52,810 nt of DNA from Lentisphaerota bacterium. GTDB lineage: Bacteria; Verrucomicrobiota; Kiritimatiellia; UBA8416; JABMPJ01. Positions within the stretch are counted from its first letter, which is position 1. The number at the start of each line of letters is the position of its first letter. The stretch spans positions 1 through 52,810 of the forward strand of contig JABMPJ010000200.1 in the NCBI GenBank assembly GCA_013203785.1, in the 5' to 3' direction. The translations under genes and the position numbers were made by a program. Shown piece by piece: positions 1 to 9,096 of the stretch. Below the pieces are notes generated by a model, which made no database searches, was not told the DNA's origin, and saw nothing but the letters and a program-made list of their open reading frames with translations.

Positions 1-319
1 CACGGCGGAGCTGCGCCCCCATGCACCGCTTTCGCTTGCCTTCCACCACCCAGCACGGCAATCTCCCCTTCAATCAGCAACACGAAGACGCCTTCCGCTT
101 TGACCCGCTCCTGCTGTTGCGTTGGCTACTGGCTGCCGGGCGGCGAGTTCCAGCCGTTGTTGTTGTATGACCCTCCCCTCCAGATATTTGCCTTAACTCA
201 TACGCTGACAGTAACACAGCCACACACTGAAGACGACTATATTCATAACGTTACGATTAGTCAATAACCAATTATGAAATAGTTGCATGGGACCGCATAG
301 ACATTCGTGAACCCACTTT
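1..319. other. Window-start stretch with no recognised gene
   Basis: No convincing gene is visible. On the plus strand one frame is open from the window edge to a TGA at 168-170 (about 55 codons, ending in a run of valines). On the minus strand a short frame across about 1-120 is also open. Either could be the end of a gene cut by the window, but neither shows a motif I recognise. The 170-319 part is AT-richer than the surroundings and looks non-coding. Confidence 0.4.
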
Positions 320-575
320 AATGCCTTCGGAGCCCAATAGCCCGCCTGTGCTTTCGCCTGTCAACGCTTCCCCACGCCCCCGCGGGGCGTCGCAGCCACG
401 GATATCCGGGGTGCCACAAGCACATGACTCGGGGCCACTGTGGCTCGCTACGCCTTCATCATAAGACTCTTTCATTCTCTACTCTCCGCCGAACTCAATC
501 GGCACTTTCCGGAAGCCCCGCTTTTCAAGTGCATCTTCCACCAGTCTATCCAATGCATGCCGTTTTCTGCCGCAC
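320..575 (-). mobile_element. Group II intron 5' remnant (domain I only)
   Basis: Read on the minus strand, the sequence starts at 575 with GTGCGG, which fits the group II intron 5' boundary (GUGYG). It then carries stretches I recognise from domain I of bacterial group II introns: AAACGGC near the 5' end, CTTCCGGAAAGTGCC, TGGCCCCGAGTCATG near 410-435, and GCGTTGACAGGCGAA near 355-370. Small frames in this RNA (such as one beginning MKESYDEGV, 272-475) are commonly mis-annotated as proteins. Similarity fades near 320. No reverse transcriptase and no domain V/VI follow in the remaining bases, so this is a truncated, inactive copy. The identification rests on remembered consensus, not on a search. 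Confidence 0.6.
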
Positions 576-608
576 AGCGATACAATGGTAGTTTTTGAGT
601 AACTCGCA

Positions 609-2477
609 TCAGCGAACGGAGAAAAGCGTGCCAAGGGGCGAAGCTTTTGACGGCTGGATGTTGTCTACACCTACGCCCAAGCTCATGGGGACATTATCGT
701 CCTCGGATTCCAGCACTATGCCCTCCGGAATTGTTGTGGAGATTCGGATATCGTCGAGATATGCAGACGCACTTCCCTTGTTGTTTGCGAGCAGCAGCGA
801 CTTGTAAGTCGAAGCATCACCGGGAAAGGCGAGCCCCTGTTTAAGGAATGCGCCGTTAAGAAAGACGTCACACAGCGAGTTCGAGTAGTCGCACCTGACA
901 GTAACGCGTATCCACGAGTTTGAGGCAACAGGAGTTAACGCGGCTCCGTCCACGCCATTGCTGCACACCAGCCATCCTGATGTGGTGCCAGCAACCAGAT
1001 ACCCATCCGCGTTGAAATAGCAGGCAAACGCCGTGTTGCTAACCTCGATGCCATCAGATCCACCGCGAAAGTCTGGACGCACGTAGAAATCCGTCCAGAT
1101 CTCGGCTTCAGTCGTGCCAATGCGATTAGACAGGATAGATGCTTGCGGGATTTCAACCGCTTTGTCGCCACCGCCCGTTGTGTTGTGGATCGAAGCCTGT
1201 ACGACCACCCCGCTTGAGGTAGCTCCCCATCCCCGCGAGCCCAGATTGGACACGAGGCTGCCCGGATCGTACAGTTCCCAATTCTCATAGAACGGAAGGT
1301 CGGCCACCGCACCGCTATTCCAATCGTCTGCATCAATATAGAAGTTGCCGTACATGGAGACACCTGAGTCCGAGGCAGAGAATTCGGAAAGCGTGGCGGA
1401 AATACCGGCACCGTTCGTCATGCCGACCGATTGCGCTTCAAGCGTGGAACACTCAGATAGGTTCATCATGGCTCCGTTGAGGTTGAGCGTCGTGACGGCA
1501 AGCAATTGACACCGATCAACATTTACATCTCCAGTGACCGTGAGGGTTCCGACCACAAAGGACTGGTTCACGTTCAAGATGATTCCTGCCGCGACTGTGA
1601 TCGACCCGTCGTTTGTGAAGGCTTCCCCCTCGATGACAACGTTTGTGGGGCCATCGCCGGAAATCAGGACATCTTCAGAGTACAAGCCGCTGTGGATGTA
1701 AATGGTATCCATGTCTCTGGCCGCATTGACGGCCGCCTGAATGGTGGCATAGGACTGTCCGGCACCCACGTGGAGGGCCGTCCCCACATAACCGTTGGCA
1801 TGGATGACATCCGCATCGATTCCGTACATGCTGTAGGTACTTTTATGACGATCACCGTCATACGTGGTTTGTACAGATACGTCATCAAGTGAGGGTCCGC
1901 CGAGAGTGTCGACAACGAAGCTGTTGTATCCGCTAACCGTACCCGGAAACGTGATGTCCTGCAGAATAATCCTGTCGTTCAGAAACAGCACAGCATTGGA
2001 TTTTGAAAAATCCTGATAGATGCTCATCGAGACCCAGTCCAAACCAGTGACTGCGGGAACGGGATTTCCCCAGACATCGTTGCTGCAGGAATGCCAGGCG
2101 GAGTCCTTCCAGACGCGCACGAACCCATTGCTGTTGAAATACAACAGGAACGATACTGAATCGGTCGGTATATTGGTGGGCATAAGACCAGGTGAAGGAA
2201 GCATCCTGAACTCGGTCCATGCAACCGTTGGTGTCTCACTTACCGTGTTGGAAAAAACCGTCTTTCCGACAAGATGGACATAGTTGGTCTGATCGAGATA
2301 ACTTGCCGAATTTGTTACATGGGCACCAACACTGCTCGCTTGCCATCCATTGGTCTCCGTCGTGAAGGTTGCACCGGGCGAAAAGTCCTCAAAATTGTGA
2401 TCGATGAAGTCGGCGAGCCCAAACGTCCCGATCAACAGGACGCTCACGATTACACTCAGACACGCAGCACGTTTCAT
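609..2477 (-). CDS. Secreted protein: beta-helix between two LamG-like jelly-roll segments
   Basis: This 622-residue protein starts with a signal peptide (MKRAACLSVIVSVLLIGTFG, cleavage near residue 22). Residues about 25-200 and 400-590 resemble each other: both read as concanavalin-like (LamG-type) sandwiches with motifs such as VWKDSAW and DDVSVQTT or DDIRIST. Between them (about 235-370) is a right-handed parallel beta-helix of pectate-lyase type, starting with AGQSYATIQAAVNAA and a DTIYIHSGLYSEDV segment. No catalytic residue can be assigned, so a polysaccharide-binding or surface role is as likely as an enzyme. It starts 18 bases after the stop of the upstream gene behind AGAGGG, so it is probably the last gene of a three-gene operon. 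It ends in LGTLFSVR, a tail shared in form with three other secreted proteins here. Confidence 0.75.
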   Translation of the reverse strand: MKRAACLSVIVSVLLIGTFGLADFIDHNFEDFSPGATFTTETNGWQASSVGAHVTNSASYLDQTNYVHLVGKTVFSNTVSETPTVAWTEFRMLPSPGLMPTNIPTDSVSFLLYFNSNGFVRVWKDSAWHSCSNDVWGNPVPAVTGLDWVSMSIYQDFSKSNAVLFLNDRIILQDITFPGTVSGYNSFVVDTLGGPSLDDVSVQTTYDGDRHKSTYSMYGIDADVIHANGYVGTALHVGAGQSYATIQAAVNAARDMDTIYIHSGLYSEDVLISGDGPTNVVIEGEAFTNDGSITVAAGIILNVNQSFVVGTLTVTGDVNVDRCQLLAVTTLNLNGAMMNLSECSTLEAQSVGMTNGAGISATLSEFSASDSGVSMYGNFYIDADDWNSGAVADLPFYENWELYDPGSLVSNLGSRGWGATSSGVVVQASIHNTTGGGDKAVEIPQASILSNRIGTTEAEIWTDFYVRPDFRGGSDGIEVSNTAFACYFNADGYLVAGTTSGWLVCSNGVDGAALTPVASNSWIRVTVRCDYSNSLCDVFLNGAFLKQGLAFPGDASTYKSLLLANNKGSASAYLDDIRISTTIPEGIVLESEDDNVPMSLGVGVDNIQPSKASPLGTLFSVR

Positions 2478-2495
2478 AGAACCCTCTCTTGCGGG

Positions 2496-5400
2496 CTATT
2501 CCTCCAGAACGATTGCATCGGCGACGAACATCGGTAGACGGACCACCAATACGCCGTTGGGCTTCTTGAAGAACCGGACCGGATTGCAGCTTGCCGTCCA
2601 CACCTTGTTGAATTGAGAAGCGTCATGGATCTCGATCATGACGCTCTCTTTGCTGACAGCATCATGATCAACCACAAAGACAACCGACTTGCCTTCGCCG
2701 TCATAGCGCACAATTTCGCAGATCGGCTCTTCCGTGGAGGCAACCCGGCGCGCATCGGCCAACTCAGCAGGCCAGGCAATGAAATCTCGCAGATCGGCCG
2801 GGAAGTTTCTCGGCGTGTATGAATTGATATCATACCCTTGGCCTTTGACGGCCTCATTCAGATAGCTGAGCCCCGGCATGCCCGCCACGCGAATGGCCAC
2901 ACCAGCCCCATAGTAGTGAATCGTTCCGACCGTGTTGGTCTGCTGGTCGATCAGGAAGGTAGTGGCGTTGCCGGAGGCGGAAAGTGTTTCACTCGCGCAT
3001 AGCTGATTGAAGGTCACATCCGGCGGCTTTGCAGCCCCGCCACCGGCCCCGCCGGTTGTCAACGTATTCAGAACCGGCTGTGTGCGCATCTCGTACTTGG
3101 GACGGCCGGCGGCGTGCTGGATGGTGAAGTCTGAGCTTTGCGCACCGAACACATCACTCAATATGCTGGTAGGCTGATTGTATTCGTTACGCGTCCCGGC
3201 ACCAGCCGACCCGAACAGCACACCGCCGTTCTCTACCCAGTCGGCAATCTCCACAGCGGCGGCGGATGTGATTTGGGCACCGCTCATATACAGCACCTTG
3301 CAGTTGGTCAGCGCACCGGATTCAATGTCGACCTCGTCGACAAACGCTGCATCATATCCCGCATGAGTCAACGCCCAGTGAAGCATGCGGTTGTTCTGTT
3401 CACTGGCACATTGACTATCTTCCCATATGGCGCTGGTCCGATTGTAGAGCAGCGCTATATCTGTCGGCTTGCGAGTCGTCCCGTTCAGGGCGTCATCAAT
3501 GGCGCTGAGTTCCGCCGTTGCCGTGATCAGCTCCGGGTAGATATCGAACGAGATGTCGAAATTGGCATTGTTGTTAATGTAGCATGGCTGGCCATTGTAT
3601 AGATGCAAACGCGTGACCCCACCGGCCATCGCGGTATAGATCTTTCGGCGGAGCAATCCGGGGACGTCGCGTATGCTTGTGTCCCCGACAACGACGTAAG
3701 CCCCAAGTGACTGTTGGGATCGCCCTGCGCTCCGAAGCAACGCGTAGATGTCTGACATCTGCTCAGGTCCAGCGCCGTAGCCAAGCCAGTCTTCCGTCCA
3801 CAGAGATTCCAGACCCCCGTTTCTATGAATCAGAAACGGATCGGTTCCGCGTTGCGTCCATGCCTGGAACTCGCTGTATGGGGGTGCAAAGTTGGCGGTC
3901 GTAAGTCCCTTTCCGGTGCCGAAGTGCTCGTTCTTAAGGCCGGTGATGACGCCGAAAACATGCTCGAGGCCCTGTAGGCGGAAAACCCCGGTATGGTAGA
4001 ATAGTTGAGGATGAGTGTCCCTATCTGCTGGGCCCACAGGCACAACCTCGTCCCATGTACCAGCATTAAGATCCTGCAGCGTCATCCCGATCGCCTGCAG
4101 ACCGCTCCTAAACGTGGTACAGCATTGCACGCAGTTCGCTATTTGCGCGTAGCTCATTCCGCCGGGCTCATCATATGCTTTGAGCAGAGCGATATCATCA
4201 AGAACCGCCTGATTATCTGTAACGAAATCCAGTACAGCGGCTGCCATAGCGTTGGTATCGGGATGATGATGATCGGCACCTTCATTACTAACACCCACCG
4301 CGAAGGGCGTTGTGAAATGCTTATCTACTCCTGATGGCAATCCGTGTCTTTCAGCCAATTCCAGTTGATACTCCGTAGGGTAGACTCTAATGCAGTTGGC
4401 TCCCAATCCCCTGGCAAGTACCGTTTCCCTCTCAGTAATGTGGCCGTCCATGTCCCGGCTAAGACAGGGGTCCATCTCAATACGGAGATGCTGAGCCGAT
4501 GTGCGCCGACGGACCCGCGGTTTTGTGTCTAGCGAGGAGAGAACCTCCGCCAACCTAGCCTCCTTTTCTCCGATATAGTCTTCCGATGTCAGAATCTCTT
4601 CAGGTGCGTCGCTGATGATGCCGGGAAAAGTCAGCAGTATCCGCGGCGCTTCCTGGTCAATGGGGATTGTCCGAACGACGTCACGCTCGTGGCCAACGGC
4701 AAATTCAAGATTACCCCGGAGTCGCTCTGTTACATAAGGACCGGTGTGCATGTACCGAGTGGCAACCATGCTGACCAAATTGATGTCGCCCGCTCTCGGA
4801 TAATCGTTGATCCGTATCCACGGACTGCTGTGGCCTACTGTCAGCCAGCGCGCCTGGTCCGCAGGCACGTAGTAGCCCAGGGAATTCCCTGCTGCGGTCA
4901 ACATGCCGGGATAGTCGCGGTACGGCGCACCATCGGCATTGTAATATGCGTGCAGTATCTCAATGAATAGCCCATAGGGAACGATATCGTGCGACAGGTT
5001 GGTGTATCGCATATAGGTGGGGGGGAGAAAGTCACGAATCTCGGGCTCATATGCCAGGAGATTTGTGAGAATAAAGAAGTCAACTTTACGGGCAACCCAG
5101 GCCGTCCCCCCTGCGGGACGGGAAAGCGAAACAGCAACGGTTCCCGGCGTGAGCGCAACATCAATGCTTTCCCACTTGAACGTCAGTGGCGCATACTTGT
5201 CAAAGTCCGCGTCATGGACCTCTTTGGAGGCCAGTTCCGTTCCGTTCGAGCTGATGGCAAACGTGAAGGTTCCTCCGTTTACTGCCACGTTCACCGTTCC
5301 AAAACGCACCCACAGTCGATAGGTTCCCGCAACCGGCACCTCCAGATCGTGTGTCACTGCGCTGTTTGAGGAAACAGGAATGCCGTGGTCACCCCACAGC

Positions 5401-6095
5401 ATGGCATTGCTGCTGGGAAGCCAGGGCGTGACCCACCCCACCCGACCACCCGTCTTCCAGACGACGCCGTCAGCCATCTCTTCAGCTTCAAACGATAGGA
5501 CCGTCGCCGTATTCGTGACGGCCACAACGTTGTTTGTGTCCTCCATGGCATCCAGGCAGAACAGCCCCACTTGATCGATCTCCACGCGGGAGGCATCGGT
5601 TTGCGCACCATTGACAATGAACCCCAGGCAATTCGTTTGCGCGTTGGCCAACGTGACCGTGCCTTGCAGCACGGTCCATTGCGTGTTGCTGAAGATCGGA
5701 ACGGTGGCAAACGAATCCAGCTTGGTGACACCGGTTGCGTTAAACAGGGCAAGCTCAACGCTGGTATTGGTTGTTGCCCCCAGAAGGCGCACTCTGGATG
5801 TTGCGTATACAACGCCGGAGGCTACGCCCAACGGGTGTGAGGGCACGATGCTGCCCGCACTCGCCCAGCCCTGAACCACCATGACGAGATCGCCATCCGG
5901 TGCATCCGGCACCTTCTCCTTGGTGGCGTAATACATGCCACGACCGTTCTCTTCAAATAACAGCGGCAGCGCACTCTCGAAGGATGGGTCCTGAATCAGA
6001 TTTTCATGGGTTCCGGCATGGCTCCCGGCCGGCAGAAGCAGTCCCGCAAGCATGACGCCCGCGGCTAACAATAATCTGTGTTGGGATGCTTTCAT
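2496..6095 (-). CDS. Large secreted glycoside-hydrolase-like protein with GH42-type trimerisation domain
   Basis: This 1199-residue protein has a signal peptide ending in AGSHA (about residue 27). Residues about 30-180 look like a CBM4/9-type jelly roll (starting ENLIQDPSFES), and about 200-345 like a second beta-sandwich (SFEAEEMADGVVW). The middle (about 370-870) probably forms a TIM barrel, with a conspicuous LLKAYDEPGG segment whose Glu is a candidate acid/base. Residues about 880-1010 (DIALLYNRTSAIWEDSQ, then KVLYMSGAQITSAAAVEIADW and NGGVLFGSAGAG) match the beta-galactosidase trimerisation-domain pattern of GH42-like enzymes. I cannot name substrate or CAZy family. It sits between two other secreted proteins on the same strand (66 bases after the DUF4838 gene, 18 before the beta-helix gene). 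The start follows AAGGAAGGGA. Confidence 0.7.
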   Translation of the reverse strand: MKASQHRLLLAAGVMLAGLLLPAGSHAGTHENLIQDPSFESALPLLFEENGRGMYYATKEKVPDAPDGDLVMVVQGWASAGSIVPSHPLGVASGVVYATSRVRLLGATTNTSVELALFNATGVTKLDSFATVPIFSNTQWTVLQGTVTLANAQTNCLGFIVNGAQTDASRVEIDQVGLFCLDAMEDTNNVVAVTNTATVLSFEAEEMADGVVWKTGGRVGWVTPWLPSSNAMLWGDHGIPVSSNSAVTHDLEVPVAGTYRLWVRFGTVNVAVNGGTFTFAISSNGTELASKEVHDADFDKYAPLTFKWESIDVALTPGTVAVSLSRPAGGTAWVARKVDFFILTNLLAYEPEIRDFLPPTYMRYTNLSHDIVPYGLFIEILHAYYNADGAPYRDYPGMLTAAGNSLGYYVPADQARWLTVGHSSPWIRINDYPRAGDINLVSMVATRYMHTGPYVTERLRGNLEFAVGHERDVVRTIPIDQEAPRILLTFPGIISDAPEEILTSEDYIGEKEARLAEVLSSLDTKPRVRRRTSAQHLRIEMDPCLSRDMDGHITERETVLARGLGANCIRVYPTEYQLELAERHGLPSGVDKHFTTPFAVGVSNEGADHHHPDTNAMAAAVLDFVTDNQAVLDDIALLKAYDEPGGMSYAQIANCVQCCTTFRSGLQAIGMTLQDLNAGTWDEVVPVGPADRDTHPQLFYHTGVFRLQGLEHVFGVITGLKNEHFGTGKGLTTANFAPPYSEFQAWTQRGTDPFLIHRNGGLESLWTEDWLGYGAGPEQMSDIYALLRSAGRSQQSLGAYVVVGDTSIRDVPGLLRRKIYTAMAGGVTRLHLYNGQPCYINNNANFDISFDIYPELITATAELSAIDDALNGTTRKPTDIALLYNRTSAIWEDSQCASEQNNRMLHWALTHAGYDAAFVDEVDIESGALTNCKVLYMSGAQITSAAAVEIADWVENGGVLFGSAGAGTRNEYNQPTSILSDVFGAQSSDFTIQHAAGRPKYEMRTQPVLNTLTTGGAGGGAAKPPDVTFNQLCASETLSASGNATTFLIDQQTNTVGTIHYYGAGVAIRVAGMPGLSYLNEAVKGQGYDINSYTPRNFPADLRDFIAWPAELADARRVASTEEPICEIVRYDGEGKSVVFVVDHDAVSKESVMIEIHDASQFNKVWTASCNPVRFFKKPNGVLVVRLPMFVADAIVLEE

Positions 6096-6161
6096 TGGGC
6101 GCTTCCCTTCCTTAATGTTTATTCCATCCTATCGTCTTTGCCGCAATCGCCGGGTAACGGG

Positions 6162-8702
6162 TTACTCCGCCTCTGCCAACAGGAAGATCCGCCGGAAGCT
6201 GCCGCCGTGGTCGAACGATTTGAAAGCCCGCAAAGCGATCGTGTTCTTCTCTCCGGGCTTGATGTGATCGGACAGATCAAACGCGAGGCTGTGATCGTAG
6301 GTGAACCAGAAGTGAGTGGGTCCGCGCCATGTATCGTCTGGGTGACCATCTTGCATGAACGTCACTCGCTGTCCGTTAACCCAAATTTGCACCGCTCGCG
6401 CGATCAGACCGGTGCAGTAGAGGTTGATGCGGCCATCGGTCGGGAAATCAGCGGGTACGTCAACGTCGGTGCGGTAGAAGAATGCAGCCAGTTCACGGTG
6501 CGTGCCGTAGGTGATGTCGGGGATGTACGTCACATCCATGTCATCGAGTTGCGAGACATTGGTATCAGGCAAGTGATACCCCTTGGCTGTGGCGAGGTTG
6601 TCGGTGTCGAGACCACCTTTCCAGACACGGGGCAGCAGAAGTGACGCGTTGGCGTTCGCGATGCGATCCGCGTATTGCCCGAAGAGGTTGTAAACACCTC
6701 CTGACGTGTAATCCGGTACCGCCTCATCCCTGCTGATCTGATAGGGCGTGACGAAATGCGAGTAGAACTTGTTGAGTTGCTCGCATATCGCGAAGGCTGC
6801 GGCCATGCGTTCTTGCGCAGCCTTGTAGTCGCCAGTTTCATTCGCCCGTTCGATTCCGTCGCAGTAGGCATCGGTACTGGCCTGTCCGTCGACAAGCAAC
6901 TGCAACTGCATCTTTGCGCGCGCGGTATCGGCGTATTCTTGTGCGCGTTCAAGTTGCGTGCGGGCTTTGGCGCGCGTTGCGGGATCAAGGATGATGTGGT
7001 TGCCCCAGTGCTCGTTGCCGACGATGTCACCGATTTGCGCCATACGGTCTTCGTAGACCTGGTAGTAGGCTTCGACGGCCTTGGCGGCCTGGCCACACCG
7101 CGCCAGGCAATAGTCACTGATGACGTCTCGATAGTCCAGATCGGCATCCCAGTACAGGCGCATCATGAGGTAATTATTGAGTCCCGAAGCGAGCCACGTG
7201 TCAAAGCCCTGGGAGGTGTGACCATCGAGGCCGAGCGCGTGAAAGTAAGGATAGTTCTTACCAATAATCGCCCATCGCGGGCTGATCATGACATGATGTG
7301 CGCTGAAGCCCATCGGCTCGTAGTCATAGTAGTAGGTCTCCGCGCCGACGGCAACAGCCTGAGCCATCCAGGCTTCAAGCCATTTGCGATACCATCGGTT
7401 GGTCTTGCTCTTAGGATCGCGCACGTGATGGACAGGGCTAATCGAGAGCGGCGCGAAAACGAGCGCCATCTGCGGATGCACCGTTTCGATGCGCGGTGGA
7501 GTGGTATTGTTGGAGTAGACAAGGATGCCGTACTTCTTCTCGGGATAGACGGTGTTGACACGCTCGATAACATTGCGGGCAAAGTGCCAGAGGACGTCAG
7601 TGGCGGAAGGACCGCCCAGTGCAAAATCGAACTCACCCGTGTACCACTCCTGGCTCTTCGGATGTTCATCGACCATCATGCCGTCGGCGGCAGACATGGA
7701 CGCATACTCTGTCAGCGGCCACGAATCGAAGTAGTCCACATAGTAGTCGGCAAACAGTTTCTGAGTGGTAGGGTTGGCGAAGTTGGGCGCTGCGCGGAAG
7801 GGCTGGCCGTTCCTCATCGCGTAGATATCATCGGGCAGGTAATCCTTACCGTCCTCTCCTTTGATTGTGGGCATATATTTGGTGCGGATGGCCCATGCAA
7901 AAACAGCGCCCCAGATATGGCTCTGTTCGATGCGTGCGTCGCCGAGTGCAGGAACGGCGTTGCCGCGATTACGCAATGTCCACCGGGGGAACGCGTCGTC
8001 GTGGCCGTAGGTACACCAGAAGTATCGCTGGCTGTGGTCCGGGTTCTCGGTGACGTCCAGTGTGGCGGTCAGAGTCTTGGCTGTGGGGTAGAGCTCGCCG
8101 GGCGGGCCGGGCATAGTCCAGCGGCACCCCCATGATTCGAGTAGGTGATAGACGCCATAGAGCGTACCGCGCGCGCGCCGCCCCGCGATGACAAGATCGC
8201 GGTCGCCCGACACGCAGATGTAGCCGTCCTTATCGAGCGCGTCGATACGGTCACCGTAGCCGGTATCTCGCGCGAACGTTGTACCCAGGAGGATGCGAGA
8301 GCCTTTGACGGTGGAAGGATCGTCGGTCTGCACGACGGGCAATTCCGCGCCGGTGATGGACTTGACGATGGACTGCAACTCCTCAGCCGCGATTACCCGT
8401 TCGTCGCCGACCGTCCTAATTTCATTCTTGAGGCGCGCCAGCGCCTGCGTGCGCTGCCGCGCACACCAGTCGGGATCTCGACGCTCGGCAACACGTTCGA
8501 AGTGCTCATTGATGCGCTTCGTTGCTTGGGATTCATACTCGTCAACGGAGGACTGCGCGGGCAAGACAATCGTTGCTACGGGTTCTCCCTGCCTGACAAT
8601 GCCCACCGCTAGGGGTTTCGGAAGGGCCGACCGGCCTTCCGCTAAAACATGTGCTGAGAGGGCAACAGACAGGTACGCTATTGAGGTGGCGAGTTTAGTC
8701 AT
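6162..8702 (-). CDS. Secreted DUF4838 protein with GH20-type N-terminal domain
   Basis: This 846-residue protein has a signal peptide (MTKLATSIAYLSVALSAHVLA). Residues about 100-210 form the alpha/beta domain that precedes catalytic barrels in GH20/GH67-like enzymes: an AAEELQSIVKSITGAELPVV helix-strand, SRILLGTT, then GYICVSGDRDLVIAG and GTLYGVYHLLESWGCRW. Residues about 225-520 match my picture of DUF4838 (ADGMMVDEHPKSQEWY, YGILVYSNNTTPP, ETYYYDYEPMG). The last 150 residues (INLYCTGLIARAVQIWVNGQ) look like a GH2-type sugar-binding sandwich. It is presumably a polysaccharide hydrolase, but no reaction is known to me for this family. It is first in a minus-strand run of three secreted proteins and divergent from a LacI regulator. 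A GGAG site lies just upstream of the ATG. Confidence 0.8.
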   Translation of the reverse strand: MTKLATSIAYLSVALSAHVLAEGRSALPKPLAVGIVRQGEPVATIVLPAQSSVDEYESQATKRINEHFERVAERRDPDWCARQRTQALARLKNEIRTVGDERVIAAEELQSIVKSITGAELPVVQTDDPSTVKGSRILLGTTFARDTGYGDRIDALDKDGYICVSGDRDLVIAGRRARGTLYGVYHLLESWGCRWTMPGPPGELYPTAKTLTATLDVTENPDHSQRYFWCTYGHDDAFPRWTLRNRGNAVPALGDARIEQSHIWGAVFAWAIRTKYMPTIKGEDGKDYLPDDIYAMRNGQPFRAAPNFANPTTQKLFADYYVDYFDSWPLTEYASMSAADGMMVDEHPKSQEWYTGEFDFALGGPSATDVLWHFARNVIERVNTVYPEKKYGILVYSNNTTPPRIETVHPQMALVFAPLSISPVHHVRDPKSKTNRWYRKWLEAWMAQAVAVGAETYYYDYEPMGFSAHHVMISPRWAIIGKNYPYFHALGLDGHTSQGFDTWLASGLNNYLMMRLYWDADLDYRDVISDYCLARCGQAAKAVEAYYQVYEDRMAQIGDIVGNEHWGNHIILDPATRAKARTQLERAQEYADTARAKMQLQLLVDGQASTDAYCDGIERANETGDYKAAQERMAAAFAICEQLNKFYSHFVTPYQISRDEAVPDYTSGGVYNLFGQYADRIANANASLLLPRVWKGGLDTDNLATAKGYHLPDTNVSQLDDMDVTYIPDITYGTHRELAAFFYRTDVDVPADFPTDGRINLYCTGLIARAVQIWVNGQRVTFMQDGHPDDTWRGPTHFWFTYDHSLAFDLSDHIKPGEKNTIALRAFKSFDHGGSFRRIFLLAEAE

Positions 8703-9096
8703 ATGCTTAGTCTCCGTTTGAGTTGTTTCTCTTTAGTTTACTTCTGAGCATGCCGATCTTTCGGTGTGATGTGTTATCGCTGCCACTTTGTCGCTATCTT
8801 CATATCCAGAGTGTCCTTAAAGTGGGCACCGGAAAAATGATACCGCTCGCATTGGTCGGAAAATGCCCTAGCTAAATACGAATGTCAACATCTATCCGCG
8901 TTTTGGCTAGTTTGCGAGTTCTACTCTCAATCCATCTTGCTAAAACACTGAAATACCATAGGACACAACGAAAATGTCTTCACTTAACCATAGTGAATAT
9001 ACAGTTGACATGTTCGGCCACTCAAACGACACTTATACCGTAGTGAGAGCGGTCTCATTAATGGTGCATAGCCAAACAGAAGGGCATCGAAAGAGA
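8703..9096. other. Divergent regulatory region
   Basis: This lies between the DUF4838 operon (minus) and the LacI-type gene (plus). It contains a perfect -35 hexamer TTGACA at 9005-9010 and an inverted repeat at 9044-9057. The frame of the regulator stays open upstream to 8974, but that part has neither a ribosome-binding site nor family similarity, so I treat it as leader. No RNA gene is visible. Confidence 0.5.
9044..9057. promoter_or_regulatory. Candidate LacI-family operator
   Basis: TGAGA-GCGG-TCTCA is a perfect 5+5 inverted repeat with a CG step near its centre, as LacI/GalR operators usually have. It sits just upstream of the probable regulator start, where repressor binding would block the regulator's own transcription. 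Assignment is by position and symmetry only. Confidence 0.4.

Noticed and set aside
3..170. Plus-strand frame open at the window edge
   Set aside because: No motif and only 55 codons; cannot be judged without the sequence upstream.
272..475. 67-codon minus-strand frame (starts MKESYDEGV)
   Set aside because: It lies within the group II intron remnant and matches RNA consensus translated by chance; such frames are common mis-annotations.
480..600. Protein-like minus-strand frame ending in PIEFGGE
   Set aside because: It looked like the end of a gene, but it runs through the intron 5' boundary and has no start or upstream continuation.
6756..8135. 459-codon plus-strand frame opposite the DUF4838 gene
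   Set aside because: Antisense shadow of a well-supported gene, caused by high GC at third positions.
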